Shown here: positions 63,342 to 64,000 of the stretch, in pieces
Layout of the letters: each line of letters opens with the position of its first letter
Numbering within the stretch: the first letter of the stretch is position 1
Assembly (NCBI GenBank): GCA_017307785.1
Contig: JAFKGI010000003.1
Location: 186,001-250,000, forward strand
Direction of reading: 5' to 3'
Length of the DNA: 64,000 nucleotides
Source of the DNA: Vulcanimicrobiota bacterium
Lineage (GTDB): Bacteria; Vulcanimicrobiota; Xenobia; Xenobiales; JADMJV01
Program-made: the position numbers and the translations under genes
The notes under the pieces: model-generated
The model's database searches: none
Told to the model about the DNA's origin: nothing
The model's input: only the letters and a program-made list of their open reading frames with translations

Positions 63342-64000
63342 TGTAGCCTTCCCCTTCATAGCTGATGGCCTTGGGAGCGCCTAGCGGAGGCCGCTTGTAG
63401 TCGGTCACCAGGTGGCTCATATCGCGCAAAACCTCGTCGAGTCCGTGCACGGCCGTGACGCGCCCCTCGCCCAGACCGCGTAGGAAAGCGCAGCCGGCCG
63501 CATACTTGCGTTCCTTGGGCGGGGTGAATTCGTCGAACATCATCAACCGGCCCCAGGCCGAGAAAAAGTCGATGTCGTGAGCGCGGTTGATCAAGGGCAT
63601 GATCTGCACTCCCGGCGGACGGGCGGCCACCTCATTGATAGCGATACTGCCGTCATTGCGGCGGAACCACTCCATGTGGGATAACCCGGTCTGAATCCCC
63701 AGAGCCTTGAGCGCCTGGCGGCCGGCTTTGCGGATATCATCGTATTTCTTGCTGTCCACTTCGCGCGGCAAGATCACCTGGTACTGAATCCAGGGATTGC
63801 GCACGACCTCGAGGGGGCCGGGAATGTAGTGAGTCAGCGAATGCCACTGGGGCTTGCCGTCAATGGTCACGGTCTCAAACGAATGCTCGTGACCGACGAC
63901 GAATTCTTCGATCTGCAGTGGACGCTCCGGGCTCGGGCCGCTGCCGCGCAGGACATCACGCATGGCGGCGGCGTCGTCCACTTTGAAAGTCGACTGAGTG
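63256..64000 (-). CDS. ATP-grasp domain protein (5' end beyond window)
   Basis: Only the C-terminal 248 residues are present; the frame is open through 64000, so the GTG at 63981 is internal. The visible part shows EEFVVGHEHSFETVTIDGKPQWHSLTHYIPG, the magnesium-binding MEWFRRNDGSIAINEVAARPPG and a C-terminal KVVTEALQEIVSN; these are the B and C subdomains of an ATP-grasp ligase as in the carbamoyl-phosphate/biotin carboxylase and peptide-ligase families. Substrate cannot be told. Confidence 0.85.
   Translation of the reverse strand, partial: TQSTFKVDDAAAMRDVLRGSGPSPERPLQIEEFVVGHEHSFETVTIDGKPQWHSLTHYIPGPLEVVRNPWIQYQVILPREVDSKKYDDIRKAGRQALKALGIQTGLSHMEWFRRNDGSIAINEVAARPPGVQIMPLINRAHDIDFFSAWGRLMMFDEFTPPKERKYAAGCAFLRGLGEGRVTAVHGLDEVLRDMSHLVTDYKRPPLGAPKAISYEGEGYIIVRHPETKVVTEALQEIVSNVRVVLMD

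Overview
The window looks like a chromosomal segment of a GC-rich, free-living, aerobic bacterium. It is densely packed: genes lie on both strands, short operons often overlap by 1-17 bases, and GTG and TTG starts are common. There is no insertion sequence, prophage, CRISPR array or rRNA. Housekeeping genes present are prfC, clpP, hemE, a HemY-type protoporphyrinogen oxidase, nth, lepB and one tRNA-Ala(CGC). Lipoprotein and Sec signals, a thioredoxin-fold secreted protein and an L,D-transpeptidase point to a peptidoglycan-containing envelope. The phylum cannot be assigned from this sequence; many proteins without a recognised family suggest a poorly sampled lineage. A recurring TANNNT box exactly six bases before an ATG that lacks a Shine-Dalgarno sequence suggests that leaderless mRNAs are common.

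Layout. 1-2.3 kb: end of a TPR gene, an acidic-tailed protein, a glycine/lysine-rich small protein and an autoregulated TetR repressor. 2.3-7.8 kb: a MoxR ATPase coupled to a large TraB-like protein, divergent from a DUF4344-type metallopeptidase and release factor 3. 7.8-10.8 kb: an ABC exporter operon with three unknown proteins. 10.7-13.9 kb: an NAD(P)-binding protein, a PIG-L deacetylase coupled to a macro-domain-like protein, and a divergent LOG protein. 14-18.8 kb: a cysteine-repeat secreted protein, an EF-hand protein, an alpha/beta hydrolase, an isolated FlhA/SctV cytoplasmic domain, a metallo-beta-lactamase-fold enzyme and endonuclease III. 18.8-26.2 kb: clpP-hemE-hemY divergent from a multi-PAS hybrid kinase. 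26.2-31.3 kb: tRNA-Ala, lepB, a small transporter, an L,D-transpeptidase, a divergent NmrA/LysR pair and a GFA protein. 31.3-31.86 kb: a non-coding block of degenerate repeats in both orientations. 31.9-42.2 kb: a GST, a metallo-hydrolase plus two O-methyltransferases, an SDR enzyme, and a three-gene set ending in an 842-residue protein with a Met/Gly-rich C-terminus.

42.3-57.0 kb is a signalling island. Six genes on the minus strand are joined by overlapping start and stop codons: kinase-less GAF sensor, CheB-CheR fusion, hybrid kinase with HPt, RsbU-like phosphatase, HD-GYP regulator and GNAT. Divergent from them are a receiver-phosphatase-anti-sigma-kinase fusion and its STAS partner, followed by a convergent second hybrid kinase. 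The set could link phosphorelay, partner switching, c-di-GMP breakdown and chemotaxis-type methylation.

57-64 kb: a thioredoxin-like protein, an operon for a degenerate RIC/ScdA hemerythrin, a choline-kinase-like enzyme and a permuted NlpC/P60 protein, a Ser/Thr kinase, a TlpA-like thioredoxin, a lactate-2-monooxygenase-like flavoenzyme, a small unknown protein and the end of an ATP-grasp gene. The only gene-free stretch above 300 bases is 31310-31860.
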